Source: Rhodobacter sp. 24-YEA-8
GTDB taxonomy: Bacteria > Pseudomonadota > Alphaproteobacteria > Rhodobacterales > Rhodobacteraceae
Assembly (NCBI RefSeq): GCF_900105075.1
Contig: NZ_FNSK01000005.1
Location: forward strand, 1 to 64,000
Direction: 5' to 3'
DNA length: 64,000 nt
The notes under the pieces were generated by a model, which was not told the DNA's origin, did no database searches, and saw only the letters and a list, made by a program, of their open reading frames with translations. Below are positions 25,448 to 33,897 of the stretch, in pieces (the stretch's first letter is position 1; each line of letters starts with the position of its first letter). Made by a program: the position numbers and the translations under genes.

Positions 25448-26989
25448 ATGCAGATGGACACGTCCCCCGTCGTCAGTTTTCAGCGGATCGGCAAATCTTT
25501 CCCCGGTGTGCGCGCGCTCTCGAATGTGTCGCTGTCGCTGAACCCGGGCGAGATCCATGCCGTCATCGGTGAGAATGGCGCGGGAAAATCGACGCTTATG
25601 AATATTCTCGCGGGCGTTCTGGCGCCAAGCGAGGGCACGCTTATGCTGGATGGCAAACCCCTGCGGCTGTCCTCGCCGCTGGACGCGCGGCGGCGCGGGA
25701 TCGCCGTGGTGTTCCAGGAACTGTCTTTGTGCCGTAATCTCTCGGTCGGCGAGAATGTAATGCTGCCGGCGCTCGCAGAGATCCCGTCCTGGCAGCTGAT
25801 CCGGCGGGCGCGCGCCCAAGGACAATCCCGTGCAATCCTCGCCCGGCTGGGGATGGATATCGACCCCGCGACACCTTTGCGCGATCTGTCAGTGGCCCAG
25901 ATGCAACTGGTCGAGATCGCCCGCGCGCTGGCCCGCAAAGTGCGGGTCCTGGTGCTGGATGAGCCGAATTCGGCACTCTCGCCGCATGAATCCGAACATC
26001 TGTTCAATATCATGCGCCAGCTGCGCGCGGATGGTGTGGCGATTGTCTATATCTCGCATCACCTGAGCGAGGTTCTCGCACTTTCCGACCGGATCAGCGT
26101 CATGCGTGACGGCGAACTGGTCGAAAGCCTCACCGATCTGACCGGGGTCGAAGTGCCGCATCTTGTCGCCGCGATGGTCGGGCGCGATCTGGGGGATGCC
26201 GCGCCTTACGGGCTGACCCACCCACCGCGCGACACGGCACCTGTTCTGTCCCTGCGCGACTTCCGGGTACCGGGCGAGATCAACGGCATCTCGCTTGATC
26301 TGCGGCCCGGCGAGATCCTCGGGATCGGCGGTCTTCCCGGCAGCGGCAAGGATATCCTGGCCGAAGCGATTTTCGGCCTCTGCCCGCGTTCCGGCACGGT
26401 GACGATTTCCGGCCAGTCACTGCCGGCGCAGAAGCCGATGGCTGCCATTCGCACCGGTATCGCGCTGATCCCGGCGGATCGCCGCAATGGCGGCGCGCTT
26501 TTGTCGATGTCGGTCGCGCAGAATGTGGTCTCCTCGACGCTCGACCACCATTCCAGGATCGGCGTATTGCTGAATGCCCTGATCGGCGAAACCGCAGGTC
26601 AGCAGATCCGCGCCTTTGACGCCCGCGTATCCGGGCCGGGCCAGGTGATGGGCACGCTTTCGGGCGGCAACCAGCAAAAGATCATCCTCTCGCGCGGCAT
26701 TGTGTCAGAGCCGAAGGTCCTGATCCTGCATGAGCCGACCCGCGGCATCGATGTCGGCGCGAAGGCTGAAATCTACGCGATCCTCAAGCGCCTCGCCGAA
26801 GAGGGGCTCGCGGTTCTGATGATCTCATCGGAACTGCCGGAGCTGGTGCTGCACGCGAACCGGGTGGTGATGATGGCGCATGGCGAGGTCTCGCGCGATT
26901 TCACCGGAGCAGAGATTTCCGAGCAAAATCTGATGATGGCGGCAAGTGTGCAGCCCGCGCATCTGTCCGAAGTGGAGGGGGCAGCATGA
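25448..26989 (+). CDS. Ribose-type ABC transporter, duplicated ATPase (RbsA-like)
   Basis: Tandem ATPase of 513 aa. N-half: Walker A VIGENGAGKST, VFQELSLCRNLSV, VLVLDEPNSALSP. C-half: GGLPGSGKDILAEA, signature LSGGNQQKIILSRGI, and VLILHEPTRGIDVG. In the C-half the Walker B Asp is a His (codon CAT), an unusual change in the half that is normally the hydrolytic one. The N-half also has a weak signature (LSVAQMQLVEIARAL). An in-frame ATG at 25454 is an alternative start. The stop overlaps the kinase start (ATGA). Confidence 0.9.
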   Translation: MQMDTSPVVSFQRIGKSFPGVRALSNVSLSLNPGEIHAVIGENGAGKSTLMNILAGVLAPSEGTLMLDGKPLRLSSPLDARRRGIAVVFQELSLCRNLSVGENVMLPALAEIPSWQLIRRARAQGQSRAILARLGMDIDPATPLRDLSVAQMQLVEIARALARKVRVLVLDEPNSALSPHESEHLFNIMRQLRADGVAIVYISHHLSEVLALSDRISVMRDGELVESLTDLTGVEVPHLVAAMVGRDLGDAAPYGLTHPPRDTAPVLSLRDFRVPGEINGISLDLRPGEILGIGGLPGSGKDILAEAIFGLCPRSGTVTISGQSLPAQKPMAAIRTGIALIPADRRNGGALLSMSVAQNVVSSTLDHHSRIGVLLNALIGETAGQQIRAFDARVSGPGQVMGTLSGGNQQKIILSRGIVSEPKVLILHEPTRGIDVGAKAEIYAILKRLAEEGLAVLMISSELPELVLHANRVVMMAHGEVSRDFTGAEISEQNLMMAASVQPAHLSEVEGAA

Positions 26990-27912
26990 AGAAACCGGTT
27001 ATTACCGTTGTCGGCAGTTTTGCGGTTGGGATGACGATCAGAACCCCCACCCTGCCGATTTTTGGCCAGACAATTCTGGGGTCTGATTTTGATATGGGGC
27101 CTGGGGGCAAAGGGTCGAACCAGGCGGTCGCCACCGCGCGGCTTGGGGCGGATTCCGCGCTGGTCGCCTGTGTGGGAAATGACGCACTGGCCAAGATCGC
27201 CACCGATATGTACCGCGCCGAAGGGGTGAACGCCCGCCATGTGACCGAGTTGCCGGACCGCGCAACCGGGGTGGGGTTCATCATCCTCAACACCGAGGGC
27301 AACAATTTCATCATCCTCGATATGGGCGCGAATAATGCGATGGATGCCGCCCAGGTCGATAAATCCGCCGACCGGCTGGCCATGTCGGATGTGGTGATGA
27401 CCGTGCTGGAAATCCCCGATGCCGCCGCCTCGCGCGCGATGGAACTGGGCAAAGCCTCGGGGGCGCGGACGGTGCTGAACCCGGCCCCGGCCCGTGCGCT
27501 GCACCCGTCGATCTTCAAACATGTCGATGTGCTGATCCCGAATGAAAGCGAGCTGCGGATTCTGCTGGGCCTGAAACCTGACGACCCGACCCCTTCGCGC
27601 GACCTTGCGATCCGTCTGCGCCGTCTGGGCGTTGGCACCGTGGTGGTGACGCTTGGCCGCGAGGGCGTTCTGATCCTCTCGGACGAGCATGACCTGCATA
27701 TCCGCGCCCCCGAGGTCGCCGTGGTCGATACCACGGGCGCGGGCGATGCGTTCTGTTCGGGCTTTGCCGTGGCGCTGGCCGAGGGGAAATCCATCCCCGA
27801 TGCCGCGCGCTATGGCACGCTTTGCGGCTCCTGGGCCTGCACGAAACTCGGCGTGGTGCCATCCCTTGGGCGGCGCCATGAAATCGAAACCTTTGCCAGG
27901 GAACTCCAATGA
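26986..27912 (+). CDS. PfkB family sugar kinase (ribokinase-like)
   Basis: Kinase of 308 aa. PfkB motif 1 region is MGPGGKGSNQAVATARLG; motif 2 with the catalytic Asp is VVDTTGAGDAFCSGFAVALA. It overlaps the ATPase and rbsD-like genes by ATGA on both sides. RbsK-type phosphorylation of the imported sugar is the family role. The N-terminus (VVGSFAVGMTIRTPTLP) has GSF-V-M where ribokinase has GS-N-D, so the sugar-contacting Asn/Asp is replaced and a substrate other than ribose is likely. Confidence 0.88.
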   Translation: MKKPVITVVGSFAVGMTIRTPTLPIFGQTILGSDFDMGPGGKGSNQAVATARLGADSALVACVGNDALAKIATDMYRAEGVNARHVTELPDRATGVGFIILNTEGNNFIILDMGANNAMDAAQVDKSADRLAMSDVVMTVLEIPDAAASRAMELGKASGARTVLNPAPARALHPSIFKHVDVLIPNESELRILLGLKPDDPTPSRDLAIRLRRLGVGTVVVTLGREGVLILSDEHDLHIRAPEVAVVDTTGAGDAFCSGFAVALAEGKSIPDAARYGTLCGSWACTKLGVVPSLGRRHEIETFARELQ

Positions 27913-28370
27913 AACGCGGTCGTATCCTCAATGCCGAACTGAACCACGCCATTGCCTCGATGGGGCATGGCGATCTGATGATCGTCTGTGATGCAGGCTT
28001 TCCGATCCCAGATACCACCTGGCGGGTCGATCTCGCGATTGAGAAAGACCTGCCAGACCTCGGACAGATTCTGTCGCTGATCGCCTCGGATTTCGTGGCG
28101 GAAAAAGTGGGCTATGCCGACAATCTGCCGACCAATAACCCGGTGCTGCTGGACAAGGTGAAGACCCTTTTCCCGGATGCCGATCACGAGATGACCACCC
28201 ATGCCAATATCCTGGGTGCTATGGCGGCACAGGCCAAAGTGATCGTGCGCACCGGCGCTTTTGACCCCTGGGGCAATATTCTCTTGTGGTCGGGCGTAGA
28301 TGTGCCGAAATGGTTCGACAAGCCGGGCGTGATCGCACCGCCGGAATATGCGCGGAAGCTGAAAGCCTGA
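27909..28370 (+). CDS. RbsD-type D-ribose pyranase/mutarotase
   Basis: Protein of 153 aa of the RbsD/FucU family, which interconverts sugar ring forms. The catalytic His is visible in IASMGHGDLMIVCDAGFPIP, and the C-terminal VRTGAFDPWGNILLWSGVDV matches the family's last sugar-binding strand (usually with E-A-TPYAN). Starts in an ATGA overlap with the kinase and ends in a TGATG overlap with the PanB-like gene. With the kinase it fits handling of a pentose or pentose derivative. Confidence 0.85.
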   Translation: MKRGRILNAELNHAIASMGHGDLMIVCDAGFPIPDTTWRVDLAIEKDLPDLGQILSLIASDFVAEKVGYADNLPTNNPVLLDKVKTLFPDADHEMTTHANILGAMAAQAKVIVRTGAFDPWGNILLWSGVDVPKWFDKPGVIAPPEYARKLKA

Positions 28371-29200
28371 TGCCGAAGATCTTTGACTGGGCCGCGCAAC
28401 CGGCCGAGCGCATGGTAACGGTCGGCTCGCTCCGGGCGGGGAAAGGCACCCCCGCCCGCCACGCCCAGGTCACCGCCGATACCGCCGAAGAGGCCGCAGC
28501 CGCCGAGGCCGCCGGGATCGAGATGGTCGTCTGCCGTGCCGCCAATGTGACAACGGTACGGCGCGGATCGAAGCGGGTCTTTGTGACGGCGGCGCTTGGC
28601 TTCGCCGAAGCGATTACCGAAGATGAGATCCTGCGCACCGCCTTTCGCGCGCTGACCGATGGTGCCGATGCGGTGATCACCGCGCGGCGTCTTTCCATCG
28701 TCAGCCTGCTGGCGGCCGAAGATATCCCCGTCATGGGCCATCTGGGCTTTGTGCCACGCAAAAGCACCTGGACCGGCCGCACCCGTGGCGTCGGGCGCGA
28801 GCCTGGCGAGGCAGAGGAGCTCTGGCATCGCTTCCGTCGTCTCGAAGAGGCCGGTGCCTTCGCGGTCGAGGCCGAGCTGGTCGCAGCACCTTTGCTCGCG
28901 GCGATCACCCGCAAATCGGGACTGGTCACCGTCTCGCTTGGCTCTGGCCCGGGCGGTGATGTCGCGTTCCTGTTTACCTCGGATATCATCGGCGACAGCC
29001 CGCGCCTGCCACGCCATGCCCGGTCATGGGGGGATGTGGCCAGCCTGCGCCAGCAGATCGTCACCGAACGGCAAAGGGCGCTGACCGCCTTTCGCAGCGA
29101 GGTCGCCGGCGGCAGCTACCCGGCGCCTGGTGAACTGATCCACCCCGAGAGCGACCCGGAGCTCGACGTGCTGCTCGACCGGCTCAGCAACGCACGCTGA
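28370..29200 (+). CDS. PanB-like (ketopantoate hydroxymethyltransferase family) protein without metal ligands
   Basis: TIM-barrel protein of 276 aa related to 3-methyl-2-oxobutanoate hydroxymethyltransferase. Conserved pieces are EDIPVMGHLGFVPRKST, LEEAGAFAVEAELVAAPL and FTSDIIG. However, by my alignment with E. coli PanB the three Mg-binding positions are changed: the VGDS Asp is in VCRA here, the ADLPF Asp is in TAALGF, and the KIEGG Glu is in ITARR. The catalytic Glu (AELVA) remains. It is therefore unlikely to be a normal PanB. Starts in a TGATG overlap after rbsD; last gene of the operon. Confidence 0.75.
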   Translation: MPKIFDWAAQPAERMVTVGSLRAGKGTPARHAQVTADTAEEAAAAEAAGIEMVVCRAANVTTVRRGSKRVFVTAALGFAEAITEDEILRTAFRALTDGADAVITARRLSIVSLLAAEDIPVMGHLGFVPRKSTWTGRTRGVGREPGEAEELWHRFRRLEEAGAFAVEAELVAAPLLAAITRKSGLVTVSLGSGPGGDVAFLFTSDIIGDSPRLPRHARSWGDVASLRQQIVTERQRALTAFRSEVAGGSYPAPGELIHPESDPELDVLLDRLSNAR

Positions 29201-29215
29201 TCTGCCGGCCGCGCG

Positions 29216-29413
29216 ACAGGACAAAGGCCCGCGCAGGGCCTTCACCATCAGACAAAACCGGACAGCCGCATTGCTGAACACCGGCGGCTGGCGATTGGTT
29301 CCGAGTTTCGGCGCGACCCACACCATTTCCTCGTCCAGCCAGATCAGCAGGGCACGGCGCCACTTCAGCGCGTGGTTGTGACTTTCCCGGATCAGCGTAT
29401 TGGCCCGATCCCA
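29216..29413 (-). pseudogene. IS5-family transposase N-terminal remnant
   Basis: About 65 codons read as an IS5-type transposase start: NHALKWRRALLIWLDEEMVW, then APKLGTNRQPPVFSNAA and FCLMVKAL. The catalytic DDE domain and inverted ends are missing, and the fragment stops 16 bp from the PanB-like stop codon. Transposition scar between the 22.5-29.2 kb operon and the LysR gene. The rest of the gap (29414-29673) holds nothing I recognise. Confidence 0.6.
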
Positions 29414-29673
29414 GGCAACCCGCCAGCGCACCGGATCATCGGCCTGGCGCGCGGCCGGATCTGCCGTTTCGCCTTCTTGCTGCCGGGCGAAGATAACCAC
29501 CGCCGCGGCATTGTCGAAAATCCTTTCGCCGATGCCGCACAGGCTTTGACTTCGAAGGCATCCGGGTCACGCCGCCAGGGGTGAGCGCGGGTTACCTCGC
29601 AAGAGGAGTTTGCCTTTGGTTTTGCCGGCGGACAAGCCTGTCACAGTCACGCGGATGCCACGCCGATACGGTA

Positions 29674-30597
29674 TCAGCTGCTGCGATAACCCGGCGCCTG
29701 TTCCAGAAACGCGCGCAGGCGGGGCGTCATGAAATCGAGAAACGCGCGGACACGGCGCGGCATGTGATCGCCGCCCGGGAAGACGGCATGCACATCTTCA
29801 TTGTCACCGTCGACGGCCCCGGCAAGCACCTCGACCAGGGTGCCGCGCGCGAGATCCTTGCGGATATGAAACTCCCCCATCCGCGCAAGGCCCATTCCGG
29901 CCAGCGCCATCTGACGCACCGTCTCGCCATTATTTGCCAGAAGCGGGCCATTCACGCGGTTGTCGATGATCCGCGCGCCCTCCTTCAGCTGCCAGACAGG
30001 CGATGAACGGCGGAAATTAAGGCCAAGGCAGGCATGATCCGCCAGGTCGGCACCGCTTTGCGGCACACCGCGCCGGCGCAGATAGTCGGGCGAGGCCACG
30101 ATTTTGCGCGCCGCATGGCCCAGACGGATCGCGGTCAGACCCGAGCTTGCCAGCCGCCCCACCCGAAACGCCACATCCGTGCGGTCGAGATAAAGATCCA
30201 CGACCTCATCCGAGATCGAAAGATCCAGGGTGATATTCGGATATGCCTGCCAGAACTCCGGCAGCAATGGCTGTATCGCCACCACCCCCAGCCCGACCGA
30301 GGCCGAGACCCGTACTTTGCCGGTGATGCTGGCCGCGCCCTGGCGCAGATCGGCCTCGATCGCGTCCATCTCCGCCAGCAGGTTCAGGCTGCGTTCATAA
30401 TAGACCTGCCCCTCGCCGGTGAGCGAAAGCCGCCGGGTCGAGCGTTCAAGCAGCCGCACGCCAAGCCGCGTCTCGATCCGCCCGACCAGTTTCGAGACCG
30501 TGGAAGGGGTCATGAACAACTGCCGGGCCGCCTCGGAGAAACTGCCGGATTCAACCACCCGCAAAAACACCTGCATCTCGCCTGCGCGGTTGTCCAT
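29674..30597 (-). CDS. LysR family transcriptional regulator
   Basis: Regulator of 307 aa. The N-terminal winged helix reads FLRVVESGSFSEAARQLFMT followed by PSTVSKLVGRIETRLGVRLL and STRRLSLTGEG. The rest is the two-lobed effector domain (VRVSASVGLGVVAIQPLLPEF). It belongs to the CrgA/AaeR-like subgroup by the DRTDVAFRVGRL motif. It is divergent from the aldo/keto reductase-MFS pair with ~140 bp between, so it most likely controls those genes. Confidence 0.92.
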   Translation of the reverse strand: MDNRAGEMQVFLRVVESGSFSEAARQLFMTPSTVSKLVGRIETRLGVRLLERSTRRLSLTGEGQVYYERSLNLLAEMDAIEADLRQGAASITGKVRVSASVGLGVVAIQPLLPEFWQAYPNITLDLSISDEVVDLYLDRTDVAFRVGRLASSGLTAIRLGHAARKIVASPDYLRRRGVPQSGADLADHACLGLNFRRSSPVWQLKEGARIIDNRVNGPLLANNGETVRQMALAGMGLARMGEFHIRKDLARGTLVEVLAGAVDGDNEDVHAVFPGGDHMPRRVRAFLDFMTPRLRAFLEQAPGYRSS

Positions 30598-30737
30598 CCC
30601 CGTCCCCTGCCCCTCTCAGCGCATCCAGGAAATAATTTCACAGATGATGCGAAGATCGAAGGAATTATCAAGCCCTCGCAGCAGGTCTATCTGGGGGCAA
30701 CGCCAGCCGCCCGATGGATCTGGCAAAGGAGAACAGG

Positions 30738-31562
30738 ATGCAATTTGTAAAGACCCATGGGGCTGTGATCCCGGCGCTTGGCTTTGGCGTGTTCCGCATG
30801 TCTGACCCCGAGGTGCAGGCCATCATCCCGGCTGCGATCGCGGCCGGATTTCGCCATTTCGACACGGCGCAGATCTATGAGAACGAGGCATCGCTGGGCC
30901 AGGCGCTGAAGACGTCGGGCCTGCCGCGCAGCGAGCTGTTTCTGACCACCAAGGTCTGTGTGGCGAATTACACAGCAGATCATTTTGCGGCTTCGGTCGA
31001 TGAAAGTCTCGACAAGCTCGGAGTCGATCAGGTTGATCTTTTGCTGGCGCACTGGCCCGGCGATCAGGTGCCGGTTGCGCAACAGATCGACTGGTTGAAC
31101 GAGGCCCTGGCAGCGGGCAAGACCCGCCATATCGGCGTCAGCAATTACAACCGCAGCCAGCTGCGCAGGGCAACCGAAGCCAGCGCAGCCCCCATCGTGA
31201 CCAATCAGATCGAGATCCACCCCTGGCTCGATCAGTCAGAGATGGCCACTCTGGCGCGGGAAACCAGCACATCCCTGACCGCCTATTTTGGCATGGCCGA
31301 CGGCGCGGTGCCAAAGGATCCGCTGATCGCCGGGATCGGCGCGGGGTATGGCAAGACCGCCGCCCAGGTCGGGCTGCGCTGGCTGATCCAGCAAGGCTTT
31401 GTCGCCCTGTCGAAAACCGCCAACCCCGCGCGTGTGACCGAGAATTTCGACATCTTTGACTTTGAGCTGACCGGGTCCGAGATGGCAGCGATCAGCGGCC
31501 TTGCCCGCGCCGATGGCCGCATCGTCTCGCCCGCAGGTCTGGCACCTGACTGGACCGCCTGA
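30738..31562 (+). CDS. Aldo/keto reductase
   Basis: AKR of 274 aa, NADPH-dependent carbonyl reductase of the 2,5-diketo-gluconate reductase type. The catalytic tetrad is complete: Asp and Tyr in GFRHFDTAQIYENE, Lys in LFLTTKV, His in VDLLLAHWPG. The cofactor pocket appears as FVALSKTANPARVTEN, where the usual PKS is LSK. I start at ATG 30738, preceded by AAGGAGAA. It is followed after 9 nt by an MFS exporter, as in some stress and detoxification pairs. Confidence 0.9.
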   Translation: MQFVKTHGAVIPALGFGVFRMSDPEVQAIIPAAIAAGFRHFDTAQIYENEASLGQALKTSGLPRSELFLTTKVCVANYTADHFAASVDESLDKLGVDQVDLLLAHWPGDQVPVAQQIDWLNEALAAGKTRHIGVSNYNRSQLRRATEASAAPIVTNQIEIHPWLDQSEMATLARETSTSLTAYFGMADGAVPKDPLIAGIGAGYGKTAAQVGLRWLIQQGFVALSKTANPARVTENFDIFDFELTGSEMAAISGLARADGRIVSPAGLAPDWTA

Positions 31563-31571
31563 GGATAGCCC

Positions 31572-32744
31572 ATGGAAAACCGCAAACTGAACTGGCCGTT
31601 GCTGGCCCTCGCCGTGGGGGCCTTTGCCATCGGCGTGACCGAATTCTCGCCGATGGGGATGCTGCCGGTGATCGCGCGGGGGGTCGGGGTCTCGATCCCT
31701 TCCGCCGGGATGCTGGTCAGCGCCTATGCCCTCGGGGTGATGATCGGGGCACCGGTCATGACGCTGCTTTTCGCGCGCTTTGGCAAACGCACGGCGCTGA
31801 TGGTGCTGATGGCGATTTTCACGCTTGGCAATCTGATGTCGGCGCTGTCGCCTGATTACTGGACGCTGCTGGCCGCGCGCGTGGTGACCAGCCTGAACCA
31901 TGGCGCCTTCTTCGGGCTGGGTTCGGTCGTGGCCGCAAGCCTCGTTCCGAAAGAGAAACAGGCCAGCGCGGTCGCGACCATGTTCATGGGTCTCACAATC
32001 GCCAATATCGGCGGCGTGCCGGTGGCAACATGGATCGGACAGGTGACCGGATGGCGCGAGGCCTTTGCCGGGACGGCGGCCCTTGGCCTTTTGACCATCG
32101 CCGCCCTGTGGCTGGCTTTGCCGCAGGGCAGCGCCGGCGCACGCCCCGAAATCGCGCGTGAACTGCGCGTCCTGACACGGCCGCCGGTGCTGGTGGCGCT
32201 GGCCACGACGGTGCTTGGGGCCAGCGCGATGTTCGTGCTTTACACCTATGTCGCGCCGGTGCTGGCGACCCTGGCAGGCGCGTCGGACGGGTTTGTGACG
32301 CTGGCGCTGGTGCTGATCGGGCTGGGCTTCACCTTCGGGAACTGGCTGGGCGGCCGAATGGCCGACTGGTCGCTGGAAGGAGCAACGGCGACATTCCTCG
32401 CGACGCTTTCGCTGATCATGCTGGTCGCGCCCTTTGCCCTTGGAACGCTTCCCGGTGCCGCGATCACACTGTTTCTCTGGGGGGCAGCCGCTTTTGCCAT
32501 CGTGCCGCCGGTGCAGATGCGGGTGATGCAGGCCGCAGCGGATGCGCCGGGCCTTGCCTCTTCGGTGAATATCGGGGCCTTCAACCTCGGCAATGCAATC
32601 GGAGCGGCGCTTGGCGGCGCGGTGATCGCGCTGGATCTGGGCTATAGCGCAGTGCCGGTCGCGGGCGGGTTGACCGCGGCGGCGGGGCTGGCTCTGGTCT
32701 GGTTAAGCCGCCGGAACCCGGCAGGAATGCCCTGCAAGGCATAA
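31572..32744 (+). CDS. MFS transporter (AraJ/YdhP-like)
   Basis: Integral membrane protein of 390 aa with 12 predicted helices. It begins LALAVGAFAIGVTEFSPMGM followed by LPVIARGVGVSIPSAGML, the opening of the arabinose-efflux-like MFS group, and has the loop 2-3 motif FARFGKRTALM. Likely an efflux pump for a small organic molecule. Co-transcribed with the aldo/keto reductase and presumably LysR-controlled. Confidence 0.9.
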   Translation: MENRKLNWPLLALAVGAFAIGVTEFSPMGMLPVIARGVGVSIPSAGMLVSAYALGVMIGAPVMTLLFARFGKRTALMVLMAIFTLGNLMSALSPDYWTLLAARVVTSLNHGAFFGLGSVVAASLVPKEKQASAVATMFMGLTIANIGGVPVATWIGQVTGWREAFAGTAALGLLTIAALWLALPQGSAGARPEIARELRVLTRPPVLVALATTVLGASAMFVLYTYVAPVLATLAGASDGFVTLALVLIGLGFTFGNWLGGRMADWSLEGATATFLATLSLIMLVAPFALGTLPGAAITLFLWGAAAFAIVPPVQMRVMQAAADAPGLASSVNIGAFNLGNAIGAALGGAVIALDLGYSAVPVAGGLTAAAGLALVWLSRRNPAGMPCKA

Positions 32745-32750
32745 GGTAAA

Positions 32751-32776
32751 GGCGCGCGGACTCTGGCCCCCGCGCC
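32751..32776. terminator. Bidirectional terminator-like hairpin
   Basis: GGCGCG (32751-32756) pairs with CGCGCC (32771-32776), with CGG/CCC extension, in the 55-bp gap between two convergent genes. There is no good T run. Position rather than strength supports it. Confidence 0.4.
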
Positions 32777-32799
32777 CTGCTATTTCAAACAGCGCCCGA

Positions 32800-33891
32800 T
32801 CAGGTCAGGCGGGCGCGCAACCCTTCGGTGATGGCGGCACTGCCGCTGTCGCCGCCCAGATCACGGCTGATCAGCCCATCGGCAATTGCCGCGCTGACGG
32901 CAGTACGGATCCGGGTTGCGGCCGCCGAGAGGCGGCTGTCTTCATGCCGCGCCGCCAGCCATTCCAGCATCGACGCCGCCGAAAGCACGGTGCCATAGGG
33001 GTTCGCGACCCCCTTGCCCGCAATATCCGGGGCCGAGCCATGTGCCGCCTGGAAAAGCCCCTGCCCCTCGCCAACCTCGGCCGAAGGGGCAAGCCCCATG
33101 CCGCCAATCGTCGCGGCTGCGAGATCTGACAAGATGTCCCCGAACATATTCTCGGTCACGATCACATTGTAATGGCCCGGCTTTGTGACCAGATACATCG
33201 CCATCGCGTCGATCAGACCATGCTCGGTCTGAATATCCGGATACTCCACCGCCACCTCGTCAAAGATCGCGCGGAAAAACGCATAGCTGCGCAGCACATT
33301 GGCCTTGTCGACACAGGTGACACGCTTCACGCCATCTGCAGGCGCGCCGTTCGAGGCCCGTGCCAGCTCGAACGCCTTGCGCACGATGCGTTCGACCCCT
33401 TTGCGGGTCTGAACCAGGGTATCCACCGCCATCTCGCCGCGCAGCTGCGCGCCGGCGCCCCGGGCGGCGTAAAGCCCTTCGCTGTTCTCGCGCAGGATGA
33501 TGTAATCGATATCTCCGGGCTTCACGTCCGCCAGCGGCGAGCGGATGCCGGGATAAAGCCGGATCGGGCGGATATTGGCGTAAAGATCCAGCTCGAACCG
33601 GAGACGCAGCGTGAAATCCAGCCCGGCTTCGGTCCCGTCAGGATGGACGACGCCCGGAATTCCCGCCGCGCCATGTAAGACCGCGTCCGCCCCCGCACAG
33701 GCGCGGAAGGTGGTTTCCGGAAAGCTCTCGCCGGTTCGGCGATAAAGCTCGGCCCCCGCCGGATGATCGGCAAAGCGCAGCGGGCAGTCATTCCCGAAGG
33801 CCGCGCGCAGCACCTCGACGCTGGCGGCCGCCACTTCGGGGCCGATGCCGTCACCGGGGACGACCGCAATATCATAGGTCTCTTTCATCAT
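32800..33891 (-). CDS. Isocitrate/isopropylmalate/tartrate dehydrogenase family protein
   Basis: Beta-decarboxylating dehydrogenase of 363 aa. It opens IAVVPGDGIGPEVAAASVEVL, has the substrate segment LDLYANIRPIRLYPGI and RENSEGLY, the catalytic VKRVTCVDKANVLR, and the metal/cofactor region VTENMFGDILSDLAA with HGSAPDIAGKGVANP. NAD binding is suggested by this class. The NSEGLY motif and neighbours (SDR, ALDH) favour tartrate/D-malate dehydrogenase-like activity over leucine biosynthesis. 6 nt downstream of the SDR gene in a two-gene operon. Confidence 0.87.
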   Translation of the reverse strand: MMKETYDIAVVPGDGIGPEVAAASVEVLRAAFGNDCPLRFADHPAGAELYRRTGESFPETTFRACAGADAVLHGAAGIPGVVHPDGTEAGLDFTLRLRFELDLYANIRPIRLYPGIRSPLADVKPGDIDYIILRENSEGLYAARGAGAQLRGEMAVDTLVQTRKGVERIVRKAFELARASNGAPADGVKRVTCVDKANVLRSYAFFRAIFDEVAVEYPDIQTEHGLIDAMAMYLVTKPGHYNVIVTENMFGDILSDLAAATIGGMGLAPSAEVGEGQGLFQAAHGSAPDIAGKGVANPYGTVLSAASMLEWLAARHEDSRLSAAATRIRTAVSAAIADGLISRDLGGDSGSAAITEGLRARLT

Positions 33892-33897
33892 CAGACC

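Noticed and set aside
29024..29500. Single 158-aa protein on the minus strand
   Set aside because: Only residues ~30-95 look like a transposase; the remainder is antisense to the PanB-like gene, so I kept just the IS5 remnant.
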